A stretch of DNA of 64,000 nucleotides from NCBI GenBank assembly GCA_903876735.1, contig CAIRAW010000036.1, forward strand, positions 1 through 64,000, given 5' to 3'. This document shows positions 62,924 to 64,000 of this stretch, one piece after another. This DNA is from an uncultured beta proteobacterium. Its GTDB lineage: Bacteria; Pseudomonadota; Gammaproteobacteria; Burkholderiales; Burkholderiaceae_C. The stretch's first letter is position 1. Each line of letters begins with the position of its first letter. The notes beneath the pieces are model-generated. The model ran no database searches. It was not told the DNA's origin and worked only from the letters and a program-made list of their open reading frames with translations. The position numbers were made by a program, and so were the translations under genes.

Positions 62924-64000
62924 GGGCGCCCACCCTTGGGCGACGGCCGGTCGGCCAGGAAGTCCTGGATCTTCTGCTGGTTCTGCGCGACCACCTTGGT
63001 AGCGGCAGTTTGGAGCAATTGCCGGTCGCATTCGGACTCTACCGTGAACTTGGTCGGTATCTTGGCCAGACGCTGCTGCACATCATCGGGCGAACTCAGG
63101 GGTGGCGTCTCGGTACGGCAGGCGGCCGGCAGATCGCTCAGATCTTCCTCCCAGCGTGCGCTCTCATGATTGAGAAAAATAATGCCAAGGGTTGCGTCGT
63201 CGGGAAACACCCCTTCAACCTGAAGGCTGCGGTAAAAGAGCGACCAATAGGCGGTCGCACGTTCTTCCATCACCTTCGGAATGCGGGCGAAGTCGTAGTT
63301 GAAGATGGTCCAGGGCTGGCTGCGTTGCTTGAGTTCCTTGAAACCCACCGAGAATGGAAAAGCGCTGTTGAAGGCCAGGATCAGGGCACGTCGAACTTTG
63401 TGATCCTGCATCTGCTTCTGAAACGTGAACAACAGGGATTCCAGGCCGAGGTTTTCGTAAAGTCCGCCGTCGCCGGTGTGCCAGTAATCCAGTTCGTCGC
63501 CCACCGTGAAGGTGATCGGCCCCAGAAAGGGCGGGAACGAAGCGGACGCGGTGACCGCCACCGCCACCTTCAAGGGGCAGGGATCAATCTGCAATTCAAG
63601 CGGGGATACCGGCAGCAGAGACTCCCAGCGCTTTTTCATGACCTCCGGATAGGTGCGGGTGATGCCCCGATCGACCAGCGAGCGATCGAGATCGGCAAAA
63701 AAATCATACTGCGCGGTATCGGGCGTGAGCGTGGTGAACATCAGGCGCCGACCACTGTTGTAGAGCGTGCTGTTGATCATCAGGGTCGGGCTGTCGCCAC
63801 TGGCCTGGCGCGCGGCCAGGTCGGTGAACGTACCCTGACCCAGCAGGCGCTCTTCGAGAATCTCGCGCAGTGATTGGGCGGCCAGCGCCGAATTGAGAAT
63901 GAAACGGCTCGAATTAAGCTGGCGCCAGATGACGGCACTCTGGAAGTCCTGACCCAGCTTGGCCTGGAAGTCGCTAAAGAACGCCTGGTAAGCCGGCGAC
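62920..64000 (-). CDS. Patatin-like phospholipase, 5' part outside window
   Basis: The last 360 residues of a larger protein; the frame is open through the window edge (QAFFSDFQAKLGQDFQSAV and onward). It shows the patatin-type second catalytic motif with Asp in GDGGLYENLGLESLL and preceding ASASFPPFLGPITF. The nucleophile Ser motif is off the edge. Its stop overlaps the ugpB start by 4 bp, so lipid hydrolysis and a glycerol-phosphate-type binding protein are translationally coupled. Confidence 0.8.
   Translation of the reverse strand, partial: SPAYQAFFSDFQAKLGQDFQSAVIWRQLNSSRFILNSALAAQSLREILEERLLGQGTFTDLAARQASGDSPTLMINSTLYNSGRRLMFTTLTPDTAQYDFFADLDRSLVDRGITRTYPEVMKKRWESLLPVSPLELQIDPCPLKVAVAVTASASFPPFLGPITFTVGDELDYWHTGDGGLYENLGLESLLFTFQKQMQDHKVRRALILAFNSAFPFSVGFKELKQRSQPWTIFNYDFARIPKVMEERATAYWSLFYRSLQVEGVFPDDATLGIIFLNHESARWEEDLSDLPAACRTETPPLSSPDDVQQRLAKIPTKFTVESECDRQLLQTAATKVVAQNQQKIQDFLADRPSPKGGRP

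Overview
The window is chromosomal DNA of a betaproteobacterium, most likely a Comamonadaceae member of the Rhodoferax/Polaromonas type (inference). Support comes from high-GC coding style, conserved Burkholderiales gene orders (ispE-tRNA-Gln-prs-rplY-pth, dusB-fis-purH, a ubiH-like gene followed by dsbC and an M61 peptidase), H-NS and Bug-receptor types, a PilL-type protein beside rubredoxin, and an 83-bp intergenic repeat of a kind I associate with that family.

Layout. (1) 1-136: right-hand end of an IS21-like element, GC-rich. (2) 137 to about 8.5 kb: an AT-richer genomic island with an operon of unknown genes ending in an AAA+ ATPase, an H-NS protein, a tyrosine recombinase, a serine recombinase, two secreted paralogues sharing a C-terminal domain, and several unknown small genes. 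Four copies of a 14-bp palindrome and a duplicated 95-bp divergent promoter block tie its genes together. (3) 8.7-20.7 kb: core genes for NAD(P), DNA repair (recN, mutY, mutM), rapZ, lolB, ispE, tRNA-Gln, prs, rplY, pth and ferredoxin. (4) 20.7-30.3 kb: a peptide ABC transporter plus amidase operon, an EAL phosphodiesterase, a phosphatase and a stress protein, apparently inserted between fdx and coaD. (5) 30.3-50 kb: coaD, rsmD, uspA, an M16-peptidase relic, ftsY, an esterase, 83-bp repeats, selD, rpoH behind a perfect CIRCE operator, two Bug receptors, a cut-down PilL, rubredoxin, hemL, a GGDEF-hemerythrin protein, purH-fis-dusB, yqaA and ychF. (6) 50.0-54.25 kb: an accessory patch with a ychF fragment in reverse orientation, a phage-type integrase whose end runs into an IS407-like element, a CsgG-like lipoprotein and a ParA relic. 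(7) 54.3-64 kb: a diguanylate cyclase, ubiH-like gene, dsbC, M61 peptidase, enoyl-CoA hydratase, tRNA-Met, a ugpB-like binding protein and a patatin-like protein cut by the window end.

How it fits together. The core segments serve translation, repair, isoprenoid and heme synthesis, and stress response. c-di-GMP signalling is well represented (one EAL and two GGDEF proteins), one of the latter fused to an O2/iron-binding hemerythrin. Several conserved blocks show erosion: pilGHIJ are missing and pilL is cut down, the M16 peptidase is reduced to a relic, and fdx is split from coaD. This suggests a genome under active rearrangement. The least understood part is the first 8.5 kb, where unknown genes share an operator-like palindrome; that is the best candidate for an undescribed system.
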